From contig OY755046.1 in the NCBI GenBank assembly GCA_963576565.1, positions 50,400,786-50,464,785 on the forward strand: 64,000 nucleotides of DNA, written 5' to 3'. This DNA comes from Aspidapion aeneum (taxonomy: Eukaryota > Arthropoda > Insecta > Coleoptera > Brentidae). Made by a program: the position numbers and the translations under genes. Under the pieces are notes generated by a model. The model saw only the letters and a program-made list of their open reading frames with translations, had not been told where the DNA came from and searched no databases. Positions 1 to 14,400 of the stretch are shown piece by piece (the stretch's first letter is position 1; each line of letters begins with the position of its first letter).

Positions 1-840
1 CGCCTCCCCTTTGAGCGCTTTTTGGAAAATACAAAAACATTTTGGATTTGATTTTACGCGAAAACGGTACGTCAGTGAGAAAACCTTTGTCAACACGAAA
101 TGCTCAGGACACAATTCTCTACAATTTCTCTATCTAGGTTACAGGTCTACAACCACATTTGTACAAATCTTTCTTTTTGCATTTTACACGAAATCGGTAA
201 GTAGTAGAGAAATCTTTAGTACACGATTCTCTACAATCTGTCTCCATAGATCAAAGGTCAACAACCACAAGAAGATAAAGGTCGCCAAAGTTGCTATTTT
301 TTTTTGCATTTTTTGCAAAAACGGTTCAAGTTCTAGAAAAAACATTATTACGAGAAATCTCCAAGACACAATTCTCTCAATTCTCTTCAATTATGTGAGT
401 CACAACCCTACTAAAATGCAAAAAAAGTATCGGCATTTTTGGCGCCATCTGCCTTCTATACATGTGGTTGTAAAGCTGTGAATTATCAAAATAGATTGTA
501 GAGAATTGTGTCCTGAAAATTTTATGGTAAAAAAATGCAAAAAAATATATTTTTGGCAATTTTAGCGCCTTCCGAGGCGCCTTCTATCTTCTAAACATGT
601 TGTTTTAGACCTGTGATCTATAGATACAAATTGTAGAAAATCGTATGATAAACATTTCTCGTAGATAAATTTTTTCTCCACAATATATAATTTTCACGTA
701 AAATACAAAAAAAAATTGCCAACATTTGGCGCCCTCTATCTTCTACAAATGTTGTTGTAGAGCTGTAATCTACAAACAGGAGTTGTAGAGAATTGTGTCC
801 TGAACATTTTTTGTTACCAAAGTTTTTCTTTATCATTTAC
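1..840. repeat. Inverted arrays of a ~110-200-bp repeat
   Basis: CTCTACAAT(T/C)TCTCTATCTA..GGTCTACAACCACA and GCATTTTACACGAAA recur in 60-370. The complement (TTCTACAAATGTTGTTGTAG, GTAGAGAATTGTGTCCTGAA, GGCGCC(C/T)TCTATCTTC) recurs in 440-820. The block folds back on itself around 390. The open frames here are repeat artefacts. Confidence 0.7.
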
Positions 841-1989
841 CATTTTTTACCATTCTTAATCAAATCCAAAAACTTCTTAAGTTAAAAATAGCGTTTCTAT
901 TTTTTTTCAATCAATTTGCCAGATTTGCTGAACTATTAGTGCAATCCGGAAGAAAAATTTGTTTCGCTGTTTTTTAAACGTTTTTTTTTTAAAGCAGATT
1001 TATTGGTATAAATCTAACATATACCGCAAACCAGCTTTGTATCAGATTCCTTAATTTAAAAAAAAAATCCTTCCGTATTACACTAAATTTTGAATAAAAA
1101 ATTCGCCGAAATCTAAATTTGCTTTTCTCTATTATCTACTGGTCAGAAAATGTACATCTAACATTAAAAATATACACTTAATAAAGATAAGCGAATACAA
1201 AACATTAAAAAACTCGTTTTTTTGGTATACTTATTTAATAAAAATAGACATGTCTTGGGTTGCTTTCGGTAACCATCTCGAGTTAGCGATTTTAAAGATT
1301 TTTCTCTTTTCTAGTGCAAAGTTTACTCAAAATATTAAGATAGAGTATGTTTTTTAAGTGGGTAATCAATCAACATGGTAAAACTCGTGTACTACAATTA
1401 AATAAGACTGCCTCAATGTTTGGAGTCGCCCAAAAAGACTGCCTCAATGTTTGGGGTCTTCCAAAAAAAAAACATTATTTGATATTTTGGTGTAAAATTA
1501 AATTCAGCATCTGTAGAAAATGTTTTTTTTTTTGAGAAGAGAAAACATTGAAAGAAAAATAAAAAATCTTAGAGAGAGATCTTAATGTGTTTTTCCTTTA
1601 AACAGCAGTTTTGTATCAAACCTACTCGGAGTTAAAAGAGTTATTAGCAAGGGATGGAAATGCTTTTAAAGAAAAATAAAACCATTTTTTTATCCAAATC
1701 TAAAACGTATAAAAATACAAAATCAGAAAAGAAAATGAATTTTGACTGTATTACCCAAACTCACTATTTTTAAAATGTAGTGGAAAACTCAAGATGATTT
1801 TCAAACAACCCATCCTACGTTTCTAGATAGTTTCTTCTCTGTCTAACCTGATATTTGTCCCATCTTTCGTCTTGGTCTATTTTCTGATCAAGTTTGTGTA
1901 AATTGGTAGCTCACCACGCCGGTCTGATCTAGAAAAAATGTTGGTCAAAAACGGCGATCTTTTAAAATTACAAGGAATTTGAATTAATT
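841..1989. other. AT-rich intergenic DNA
   Basis: Homopolymer-rich and without recognised genes or clear repeat boundaries, apart from a short direct repeat near 1405-1460 (GACTGCCTCAATGTTTGG(A/G)GT twice). Confidence 0.6.
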
Positions 1990-2525
1990 AAAACTAGTTC
2001 TATTTATACATATATCATAATCAGAAGACAAAACTAAAATTCTGTGAAGTAGAAATCTATCGCAGCCAATAGGAAAAGAAAATTATACTCGATCCGAGTT
2101 ATTGGGGTGACACTGGGTGGTGAGCTTTTATGGGTGGCTAATGGTTTTTTACAGGTTTCAGCAAAACTAGATCTTATATCGAAAAAAGTTAAATACAAAA
2201 CTTATAGGTAATACAAAGGGAACCAAATTTTAGGTTTTAAATCATAATAAAATGTAAAATCAATATTTTAATTTAAGGAAAAATAAATTGTGCTACGGAC
2301 ATAAAAAGGTCTTGAAAAAAAATGTGAAAGATAAAAGTAAAAAATTTTCCTCTTTATTACCTAACTTTTGTTTTAAGCTTTTTCGCTAAAAACCGTGAAA
2401 ACCCGTTACTACCTCTAAAACTTCACCCCATGTTACCCTAACAACTTGGAGTCAAATTTATTTTTTCGGATGGCTGCAATTTTTCACCTTCTTGGCTTTT
2501 TAAAAGGCATCTGTACTGGTCTATA
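1990..2525. mobile_element. Long-TIR non-autonomous element, copy A
   Basis: Same family as 33261-35884. The left arm has CGCAGCCAATAGG, GATCCGAGTTATTGGGGTGA and AAAAGTTAAATACAAAACTT; the right arm has the complement (CTTCACCCCATGTTACCCTA, GGCTGCAATTTTTCACC, TACTGGTCTATAAT). Ends are approximate. Confidence 0.6.
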
Positions 2526-3853
2526 ATAAAATTAAGAATATATTTTTCATCCTGTGGGCCCGAAACGCAAACGCCCTTTCTTTAAATAAAAAATATGTTT
2601 GTGCCTAGGACACACACAACAACACAGTCAAACTTTTTTTCTCAAACTGAGAACCCAGAAAGTGCGTATTTACTACAAAATTTTGAAAAATAAAATTATT
2701 GTACTTACCTTAAGCCTAATGATTTTGCAAAGCTATGGCTATGAGTGTGATCGAGCTAGATGTAACTTAAAACTGCAATATAATAAAATGAGAACGAATT
2801 AGTGAAAAAATCTAACAAAATATCAACACAAAAAACATCTAGATACTTGCACAGAACACAACCAAAGCAAAAAATTCCTAAAAACAACAAATTTTTACTT
2901 TTTAATGTAAAATAGAAAAAAATATATTAAAAAAATCATAACCGTTGTTTTTAAACAAGCTTTGATGTATGTATATTTTTTCAGTGAAGTACAGAAAGGG
3001 TGTATGGTTTTAATGCTTTTTTTAAATTGCTTTTTGAAAGCTGCTATTGAAGGGAGCAGGTTTCAACTGCTATCAAGTGTCTAAAAAGGCAGCTTTTACA
3101 TAGTGAATTTTTTTTTGGTGGCCATCGATTTTTTTTAAGGTCATTTAAAAATTTTGGGTAAGGACCTTTTTTTTAGATATATCAACATTTTTCAAGGCAA
3201 TTTAAAAAAATTGGGGACTTTTTTTGGTCATCAACTTTTTTTGAGGTAAATTCATAAATTGCTAAATGCAAAATTGCCTTTAAAAAGCAGATTTTCAAAA
3301 GCTGCGACGGTTTTCACTGGTTTTTGAAAAAAACAGTTTTGCCCATCACTATTATTTAGTATATTTTCTTTTACAAACGAGTGTAAACCAAACCAAACCA
3401 ACAGATTTAAGTGGTAGGGCAGCTTACAAAAAAAAGTAATGAACTGGGTAACAAAACAAATAAAAATAAACAAAATTTAACCTTTTAAACTTAAAAAAAC
3501 ATTTATTAAGTTTATCAAGCATGCGTTAAAATATACAACAAAAAGCAACATAAAGATAAATTTTACGAAAATATACATTTAGCTAAACACAATCTGATAT
3601 ACAACACTAAATAAAGTGGCATAAAAAAATATAATTATATGTATATATTTTTACATTTAATATAAAAAGTTAGACCCACAGTTAATATTTTAATAAAGTT
3701 TTACGGCAAATTAAACATACTAAAACATCAATTATTATTTTAATAATAATTTATTAGTACCTCTCTGAAAGCTTCGTCGATTTTTTATTTTTTATGCTGG
3801 TATTGCTTAAAAAACGTGCGAATAAGCTGGTTTTTTAATACAAGTGTGAAGCC

Positions 3854-3968
3854 GCCCTCACACGATCAATAATATAGTCAATATTTCTGTTCTGTGTTAC
3901 TGTCTTTCAAATGGTATAAACAAAGACGCATATAAAAATACTGACAATATTTTTGATCGTGTGAGGGC
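3854..3968. mobile_element. 115-bp MITE
   Basis: The left end GCCCTCACACGATCAATAAT is matched inverted by the right end ATTTTTGATCGTGTGAGGGC. Arms are about 35 bp. No coding capacity. Downstream of dsh. Confidence 0.75.
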
Positions 3969-4028
3969 CTCCAAAAGCATTCGCTGTTATTTGTTCACAT
4001 TCAAGGATATTTATTTTCAGGAATAAGT

Positions 4029-4346
4029 AAGTCCCCAGTATACCGGTCTATTTTTTAAGAAATGAGTAACAAGCTGAATTTCGTAAATAGCTTAAAATTA
4101 AAAGTTTTACCAATTCTTTACAGTTACTTTTTTGATCTCGTTATTTTGACATGTTGGGATGGGGGACACTGCCGACAAAGTATCTAATTTATAGGACCAA
4201 CATTTTTTATGTTTAATATCATAAATTCTTTAGATCTGTTAGGCATCACAATTTTTGTAAACGAAAAAGCAAAATAAAGCTATATACAAAAATTTAGCCT
4301 GTTACTCATCACTTAAAAAATAGACCGGTGTGCTGTGGACTAAAGT
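4029..4346. mobile_element. ~318-bp MITE
   Basis: Left AGTCCCCAGTATACCGGTCT..TTTTTTAAG..ATGAGTAACA; the right end is the complement (TGTTACTCATCACTTAAAAA..AGACCGGTGTGCTGTGGACT). Arms are about 50 bp. Downstream of dsh. Confidence 0.7.
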
Positions 4347-5488
4347 CTATCCTTTCATTCGGCCAAAAGAAATAAAGATGAGATAGACCATTATTTTCTT
4401 ATATCTTAAATTACAAAGCTGTATCAAAAAGAATTGCACAACAAATATGCTTTTAACACCATGCCACAAAGAAATCAACGTCAAATTGAACCTCATCAAA
4501 TAGTATTTTAAAATAATACACAACTTTTTTTATGATAAAAATATGCCTCTACGCAAGATTTGAGTAAACGCTTGATTCTTTTTTTAGCAGTGCCTTGAAT
4601 AACATTTTCACCTGTGGCGTCCGCGTAGGAATGACAATATTTTAAATAAAGCAATTACTAAATAAATTTATAACATTCTTTGTTAAAATATCCACTTCCC
4701 CACTAAAATGCATTGCTTAATACGCCCCTGTAGGTACTGTAAATTATGAAATTCAATTCAACGTCGACATAAAACACACAAAACTATAACCAAAGGCTAT
4801 CATGACTGGAAATGGTCGATTTTTGCCGCCCAACTGACACGGCTAGAGTTTAGGAAGTTATATAAAATAATGTTGACCATTTTTTATAAACGCTTTATAA
4901 AAAGTAGTTAACATTTTTATAAACAAACTTTTAGTTTTAACTTAATATTTTCGCCCTTTTTAGAAACGTTGCTTAATTTGGATATTCGTTTATAAAATAG
5001 TAATTCTTCTTAGTAAATCCGTAAAATTAAAAAGTTTTGCAAGGTAGCAAACCAAACCGAACTTCTTTAATTCCTGTCTTATAAAACTGCAAGCTTCAGT
5101 TTAATAAAGTAAGTTGGCAAAGCCTTTTGAATGCGCTTATTATAAAACATTTGACATACAAATAACAAGTTTCATAACATGTCTATATGTCTATTTAGTG
5201 GCTCATTTCCCTGGGTTTTATTGTAGATTTATAAACAATCTCCTTAGAATAATTTAAAAACTTTTAACTTTAAAATGAAGTCATGGAATCCATTACAAAA
5301 TCTGACGTGTAAAAGTTTTATATGAGTTATATAACTATTGCCACAACCTTTATAAAATAAAAAAATTAATTGGGGTCCTCGCTTCGTCTACTGCGGGATT
5401 AAAAATCTATTATGACCCATTTTTCAATCTGTTGGCCTTTGATTATAACAGTTTAAACAAAAAGGAAAATCTACCAAAAGAAAATCTA

Positions 5489-8400
5489 CTACATAACATC
5501 GACAAACATTTCACACGGATTATTCATAGCAAACTTAAAAGACTGTCTACTACCGGCTATGTCCTGCTTATTGTGGCCGCCCCCCTGTGCGATTCCCGGG
5601 GGCGGGGGTCCCCCCTTTTGCGTGCCGCTGCTTCGGTCGCTGCCGTTGCTCGAGCCGTTTCCGTTGCCACTCGGCCCAGTTGGGTGACCCGGGATGGGGC
5701 CACTGCGGGGACCTAGAGGGGTAGAGTAGAGCCAGTCAGTAGTGTCTGGTAGTAAAGGAAAAAAAGAAAAAACAATCAAAATCGAGCAATACAATTTTTC
5801 GGTTTTTGTTTGTTTTTCGGTATGACTCACAATGTTTATTGACTGAGTGATCGAGGAGGCCAAAATATGAAAAATGTTAGCATGCTTAAGAGTTTTTGAG
5901 ATACAGAAATCAAAGTTGATGATTTTTGAAACTTTTTTGGTTATAACTTCTATAGAATATGCAGTAAAATAAGGAAATTGTGTATCAAAGTAAGAGGCCA
6001 GAGATATTAAGGTGATTTTGGTCAGGTTTCCCAGACCTGGACACTTACAAAATCCAACATGGATAAGGTAACAAAAGCCCAAAGATCAATGGAAAGACAA
6101 ATGTTACATGTAAAGCTAACATATAGAAAAAGGAATAAATGGATAAGAAATAAAACAAAAGTAAGGGATTTCAGAGGAGACGTAGTAAAATTAAAATGAA
6201 AATTTGCCGGTCATAATATCAGACAGAAAGACGATCGATGGAACAAATGTATTGTAAACTGGAGACCTTGGGAAAATAAAAAAAGTAGGGGAAGATCCCA
6301 AATAAGATGGGCGGACGATTTGAAGAAACGTGCGGGAACTAGATGCATGAACAGGGCAATAGACAGAGAAGTGTGGACGGTACTGGGGGAGGTCTATGTC
6401 CAAAGATGGATCGAAGAAGGCTAAATAGATAGCTGGAGATTCTTTAACATTAATATTAAAAAAGTATTTATTTACATAGTAAAAACACAATTGATAAACA
6501 TTGACAGGCAGACTGTTGAACCCAACATATTAATAGACATGGAAATAAAAAAGATTTAAAACATCGTCAACTTTGATGCTCTGTATCTAGACAGCAAAAG
6601 GGTTTTAACCCATATGTTATATATTTTTTTTGCTTATTTTGGCATCCTGTATCACTCATTAAAATATTGTGGCTCATACCGTTTGATGATGATTCAGATG
6701 TGAGTGGGCCTTGCAGCCCTTCCACTGCGACCACCAGTTGGTCTATTGTGGCTCACTTTTGAGTGGTTTCTCACCACTGTATCCCTAGTCCTCCAAAAAG
6801 GCCGGCTATCAGTTTGGGTGAGACACTGTTCAGATCTTCTGAATCAATCTGAGATTTACCGATAGTATTCTTACGTAAACGTGCAATAGCCGGACATTCG
6901 CACAGTACATATCTGGCTGTCATAGAGTCATCGTATATATTCAAATAATTTTTGTACTTACCGAGCGAGGTCAGGTCGCTATCGGAGGCGCTACTGTGCC
7001 CTGCGACGTTGTCTTTTAACGGATCCGATCCATTTGAGCTGCCACCTAGTGGAAAAATATTAACTTATACAGAAAAATGATCTTATCTTATAAAATTGCC
7101 TTCCGAGGACCTCAACAATAGGAGATTTGTACAAGTATATAGGCTGTTACGAAAATAGTACTTAATAATGAATTGAAACTAACTTTTAGTCAAAATATTT
7201 TTTTGATTTCAATATAGTGCATTATTTTCACACCACTTTGTGTAATAGAGTAAATCTATAGCTTATTTACGTACAGGGTATTTCACTTCAAATGACACCT
7301 CCTTATCTTTTTTTATAATACAAAATAGTTTTGCGTGTCAAAATTGTTAAATGGTATTGTAAATGGCAGATTTTGACAGGATATTTAATATAGGCTTTAT
7401 TCTTTTAATATTTATTTTATTATCTGAGATTCTTCAATGCCTTCTTCATATCTTTAAGAAGATAATTATATATTTTATTTATAGTAGCTTAGACATTATT
7501 AAAACGTGAGAAGTATGAGAAGATCTTAGTGGATAAATAATGCCTTGTATCTATCAAGCGTAGACATTTTATATACAGGGTTTTTAGGTAACAGCAGTTT
7601 TTTCGGGTATTTGTCGTATGTTCTTGAAAAAACCCTCGAACATGTCGATTTACTTTACGAGGACACTTTTTAATTATCTTAAAATTTTTCTAACCCCACA
7701 CTCCCTTTGAGGGGTAAACTTGACCCCTATATTTTAAATAGGGAGGGTAGGTCGAGTGATACCTTGTTTAGAAGGTCTCTTGAATGTCTTAACAACCACG
7801 TAAAAAAATTCCTATAAAAAGAAATCGACGTATTCCGCGTATTTTTTTGATTTTCTCAGAATTGTTTTTGTATAAAAAACGTTTTTTATCGCTTCATGGT
7901 AACTTTAAAGGCAAATATATATTAAATAGTTTTCGAAATCTTTACCTAGTTGTAAAGACAACAAGGTACTACTCTAACCACTTTCCCTATTAGACCAGGC
8001 CATAAAAGCATTCAACATAGCAAATGCGCATGCATCTACTATTTTTTTATCCTTGAGGGTAGTTCACACCGAAGTTTGCAACCCTGAAATCCTTGTGCTA
8101 CTCCCGAGGGACCAAATTTTCTACAATCTGAGCGCAACTTAGCTTCCTAGGTTCATTGGTTGCGGAGATACGTGTCGTCTAAGATGTGCAGTTTTTTACA
8201 AAAACTGAAAATTTACCGGTTGGGTCATTTTCTAAGCCTCTGTTAGGAAGGCCCCTAATTAGAGAGTCATTTATCATTAAAAAAATTAATTGACTTATAC
8301 TCTGCCCTAGGTCATCGAGAATGTAAAATAGTGTGGTCGACCACTTCTTAATTTTAAATACTTTATATTGTATATTGTTTATGCACGAAACAAATAAACA

Positions 8401-11400
8401 GAAACATATACATAAAGGATCAGGCACACCTCTTATGGAATTTCTGTAATCCGTCAAACTTCACGAAATTTCTTATCAAAAATTCTCATGGGCCCAACTC
8501 AAATTGATGACCAGTTTTTGAAATACAGGGTGTTGAAAGTGATAATGTCCAAGAAGCATACTCTCTTTAGACGGGGTTTTTAAACATATACGCCATGTTA
8601 CTATTATATCTATTTACGATTTATTTGTTATTTTTAATCTGTTCCTCTAAAAAATTATCTAAATGGTGTTTGAGTGAATATAAGAATTTTTAATGAAAAA
8701 CAAGCTAGTGATAATGTCCAAGAAGCATACTCTCTTTAGACGGGTTTTTTAAACATATACGCAATGTTACTATTATATCTATTTACGATTTATTTGTTAT
8801 TTTTAATCTGTTCCTCTAAAAAATTATCTAAATGGTGTTTGAGTGAATATAAGAATTTTTAATGAGAAACAGCTAGTATGTTGTAGATTAATCCTTGCTC
8901 ATCAGAAGTTCTCATGGACTCAACTTAAATTAATTTCTAGTTAAAATACAGAGTGTTGAAAGTCATAATGTTCAAGAAGCATATTAGCTCTTTAGACAGG
9001 TTTTCCAAACATATACAAAATGTTACTATAACATATGGAGTAGCTATTAGTTTTTTAATGATTCTTGACTTATTAAGTATTTAATACAGTGTTTTTCAAC
9101 AAATATCATATTTTAAATACTATTAAAAAATATTTAAGTGTTTTGTACATCTGTGTCATGCCCTATAAAAACCTATAATGCTTGTTTTTCAGAAAAACTT
9201 TTGATTAATATTTATTTAAACACCCCGTAGATAATGTTTTAAAGGTACAAATTGAAAATAATTAATAAATCGAAAATATATGTAATAATAGCTATAATTC
9301 TTCTTGGCCACTATCACTTTCAACACCCTGTATTCTAAAAACTTTATTAATTTAAGTTGGGCCTATAAGAACTTTTGATACACAAGGTTCGATCTAAAAC
9401 GCTTGTTCCTCATTAACACTTTGGAATAATATTGCTTAAACACCGTGTAGATAATGTTACAGATTAAAAATAGTATAAATAAATCGTAAATGTTTGTAAT
9501 ACTAACATTTCGTATATGTTTGGAAAACCTGTCTAAAGAGCCATTATGCTTCTTGGACATTATCACTTTCAACACCCTGTATTTCAAAAATTGGACATTA
9601 ATTTGAGTTGGGCCCATGAGAACTTTTGATAAGAAAGGTTCAGTCTACAACATACCAAAATTTCATGAAGTTTGACGGATTACAGAAATCCCATAAGAGG
9701 TGTGCCTGATCCTTTAAACCATAAATAATAAAACAAAAAATCTGAAAATTAGAGGCACTATTTTTGAACCAGAATTTGTAGAGAATTGAATTTCTCTACA
9801 AATTCTTTTCCTATGAATTTTTTTTAGGACAATTTAGTTTTGTCGGTACAGTACGGTACCGATAAAACTAAATGTAGTGTTTGCATATTAGTGAAACGAC
9901 AAACACACGAATTTAAATTTCCCGCGCCGTGACAAAATGCTAGTGACGTAGGCAATATGGCCGCGCGGCTGACCTATGAGAAAGCAGCGTTGGAGTGAGG
10001 TCACATGGGACGGTCTCTCGTTACGGGACCCTTTTCAGGTCTACACGTATTTTATAGTAAGTCCGTTTTCATCCATAAATATTTGCGCAATCATAAATAA
10101 TTACGCGGCTTAAATAATGTAAATATCTCACTAAACTTTTTGGAAACCTTTGACTATAGGTTTCTCCGCAACGAATAGATATAGAGCGCCGTCGTTACCC
10201 TTAAATTGTAGAAAATTTATCTAGTGCAAAAAACTATAGAACATCAGTAAGAGAAAAATGCTTCCTTAAGGTGTTTTTTGCGAAAAAACTGAAAAAAGTA
10301 CCAGTTTTCGAGTCTCACGGGAATAGCACAGGGATTTCAAGGTTACAAACTTGGAGATGAACTGCTCTCAAGGATTCTAAAAATATATACAAAAATTGTA
10401 AATACATGCGCGTTTGCAAAGTTTGCCTTTTTTATATCGATATTGACTGGCGTATATTCAGATATAAAGAGGAGCTTCAAATTACCCAAAAACTATCCCC
10501 CTCGCAATCAAAATCGACGTTACCTTTAACAAAAAACCTATTTTTGAAATAAAAAAAACACGGACGAAAATGGTATGCTATTTCGTTTGAAATAAGAAAA
10601 CTCCTGTCAAAAATGTGAATTTAAAAATGACATGACAACTTTAACAAATAATTTTTGAAAGGTCCAAAAAAATCATTCATTTTTATTATATCTATATGTA
10701 CAAAACTTTTTAGCATGCATATTAAGGGAAAAATAAGGCGTTAACATTATGGTATGACACACTGTACGAGTGAATCAAAAAAATCAATTTAGGTTAAAAC
10801 AATTAAATAAAATAAGTATTTCACAAAAAATATAAGCAGCCAAAAAAAACGAAAAAAGCAAAATAAGAACACAAATAAAATTTTAAAAAATATATTTACA
10901 AAGTTAAAATTAAGAAATATTAACTAGTTATAACGATTGAAAGGCATGCAAAAAATAGGATTTAACAGACAAATAAAGTCATCTTCCGTTTAATATTATC
11001 GATTTTTCACATTATACACGGCAACATTGTATATATTTTAAAAGATTTAAAAAGCTAATTCAAAGATCCATAATTACTTATATTAAAAAAAATAATGGCA
11101 CCTTAATAGGAATTTAAAAAATAATAATAAAGTCATTATTTAAAAACATAAAAGTCCTCATTTAAAAAAGTCAGGGTAAAAGGGTATTTTTAAAAATTAG
11201 CGATATAAAAACATATGTGACATTTTGTGTTTTAAAGTGAAGAAGAATTTACACCACCAACTCTTTTTTAACAATTATTGGAAAAATACAAGATAACCTT
11301 TTAACACAATTTTTTAACATTGTATGCATTTGTAAACAACATTTTTTCAAAGAGAGCTAGTCTGTGTCTTTTATGGAAGATCTAATCTACCATGTTATGT

Positions 11401-14400
11401 GAAAGTCATAAGAAATTTTATTGTTCTTATAACGAAAAATATTTCAAAAGTTAGAGTGTGTGTGTATTTATAAAAATCAACATTTACTAATAATATTATT
11501 TGCTAAAAGGGTAAAACGAGTAGGATTTGTATTAACAAAAAAGCAGAAAAACAAACAAAAAGTCACACAAAAAATTTACCGCTACAGCGAAAAAAAAACA
11601 AAAAAAAACAGGTAAACTGAGCATTAAAATAAATAAACTTGGCACTAATAATAAAAACATAAATCTAAACAAAAAACTAAAATACATCGTCTAGTTCAGA
11701 CTTTGTGCAGCTTTTTAGGGGCATCAATCAGTCTTATTTTTTCAAAATTTCGAGTTCCGTTTGGGTTAGGTTAGGCAGGTTTTTTTCACGACGAAGATTG
11801 CAGCAACAGAACATCTGAAAAGAAGGGAGTTACCTATTCTGATATCGTGTTTTAACTTGAACTACGTACCTAATTTTTGTGCCATTTGATTTTTGACTGC
11901 TTTTGAAATCACTGCAAACATTTTTTTTGTCACTAACTAAAACACTTTTCACGTTTAAAGTATTTTTAAATTTATAAAGGGTATTATAGGAAAGGTGTAT
12001 AAAAGGTCAAAAGTAAAAAAAAATATAACTTAAATAGTAAATAAAATTTGTTAGGTTTGAGGGTTTGAAGAAAAACTTACAATTTATTAATGTCAAATGA
12101 TTTTGGATTAATTATGATCAACAAAATATTTTATTATAGTACCAAAAGTTTACTGGTTACTAAGTTAGGTTTGTGTTAAATTATTGGCGAAAACCTTTGT
12201 CGTAGTTCAGGCCCTACGGGGTCCGATACTGCGTTTAATGATAGAAGCAACACACTTGGTATGGATAGACATAAGACTCGCCCGAACATTTTACGAAAGG
12301 GAACCACCCCCCCAAACCCTGGGTGGTTCTCCCCCTTAAACGTGCTTTTTGACGGTTTTTTGCTAATAACTCGAAAACGGTCAACTTTTCTAAAAACATA
12401 CTAAAAAATCATTTTGCAAGCGGATAAAATTTCCTTTTTAACCATGTACCTTAGTACCTTCTAAAGGTATTTTTGTTCAAAAACCCATTGTATACAGTTA
12501 AATATTTAATAAGTTAGACATAACTATTAAAAGTAGCCGCCTTGAAATAAAAATAAATGTGTTTGTAGAAATCCTCAAATCAAACAAAATTTTTGAACAT
12601 TCATGTTTGTAACTCAGTAAACAATACTAAGGTGAGTAAAAAAAATATTTTTAAATAGTATTAACTTAAAACTTAATTTTTCGAGTTGAATTCATTTAAA
12701 CTGGGGGGAGGGGGCATCTCGCTCCCCTCAAGTGATCTTTTGTTCTTTCTTTTCTAGCTTAATAAGTATTTAACTGTATACAATGGGCTTTATCCCAAAA
12801 ATATTTTTTTGAGAAAAAAAATTGTGTGTAAAAAATACCACAAAAAAACAATTTAAAAATGTTTCACTTTTTTCATACGGTAATGGAATGTACACCACTG
12901 CCGTCAGAGGGTACTTAGGTACATCGTTGAAAAGGAAATTGTATCCGCTTGAAAAAACGATGTCCAGAAGATTTTTTGAAAAGTTGTTTTCGAGTTATTC
13001 CCAAGTGTGTTGCTTCTATGTAGGGCCTGATCTATGGTGATTTTTAAATCTAGATCTTGAAAAAATAAGAATGTTTTTTCATTTGGGCCTTTTTTCTTCT
13101 TTTAACTTTCGTAACCCCCGTTATAATCTTCTTTAATCTAATATACATTTTCCATAACAAACTTTATAATAAAAAATTGGGTTTTATGTTATAATATGAA
13201 AAAGGAAAAATATATGTACAAAATAGTTTTTGGTTGCGTGCAAGAGAAATGGTGTATACATAAAAACAAATAGATAAATAAATTAATGAATCTCACACGT
13301 CACGTGACAATGACGTTTCTGCGTAATAATGTTAACAAACAACTTTGACTGTACAAAATATTAGTGTAATCAATAGTCAAAAAATGACGAAAATTGTTGT
13401 TTAACAAAATATTTGCAAATAAGACAAGCATTAAGAAAAAGAAAGACAAATAAAGCACAAAGTAACAAAAAACATGTCAACATCAAGAAAGCATCTGCAG
13501 CCAACAATAAACAAAAACACATTAAATAAACAGAGCGTTATGAGGTGGAAAATAATGGAACTACAAGCGCTGTTCGGTTAGCGCGCCATCTGTTGAAAAT
13601 GCTTTAAACCATTTTTGGTTCTGGTATGTCATTTATTAGATTTTAGGAGTGGAGAAAATTATTTTAAAATTATTCAATATAAAAGAGTTCCCATTATTTA
13701 CCACCTCAATAAAAAGCACAGACTAATATTTAAAGCAGCGACATCTAACTTACCACTTCCACTCAGCACCGACTCTTCTTTGTTATAGCCATAAACAGTG
13801 TTCTCACTGTAGAACGGCATTGGCATGTATTCTAACGGATTGTACGTGCCACTGTACGGCATGTAATTCGGAACCGTCGGTAGAGGGCCCACGCTGTCTG
13901 TGTCGCCTTGGAGTTTTAGGTTTGACATAGCCGAACAGAGATCGCCAAAGATGTAGTAGCACTGGAATCAAAGAAGGAATGCTTCACTATTTTTCATACA
14001 AACTAGTTTATTTTAACAGTTCTATTTCACACCAAAAATAAATGTTTTTAACCCAAGTAACATTTCTTTATTTATAGCAGAAGCTAAAAGGTTGCCAGCG
14101 TCTTTCCTTAAAACCATTAGTTTCAAAATTTGGTCGCTAGCACGTTCCCATTACCCTTATATACCCCTTAGACCTCCTAAATGGGACTCCCCAATTGGTG
14201 GTGGCAACCTTTGTATTAAACTCACTATAAAACCATAAGAAATAAACTCCAGCTTCGCCCTCTAGCGGTTCCACCAGTATAGAACCTTTTAGAGCCTAAA
14301 GCTATTATGCCAGGTTCTAAAAGCAACTCAGAAACGTCCTCTATCCTATTATAAAACTAGATTTGGTAATTTGGTATCCTGGCGATTCTGTTGAATACCA

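Larger units (their letters stand above)
2526..5488. other. dsh 3' flank
   Basis: AT-rich, with the two MITEs at 3854 and 4029. A minus-strand AATAAA (plus TTTATT near 5217) lies about 270 bases past the dsh stop and could be its polyadenylation signal. No other gene seen. Confidence 0.5.

Noticed and set aside
5432..5716. 94-codon plus-strand frame, Ala/Val/Arg-rich
   Set aside because: It is the antisense of the last dsh exon, whose GC-rich Gly/Pro/Ser coding creates it.
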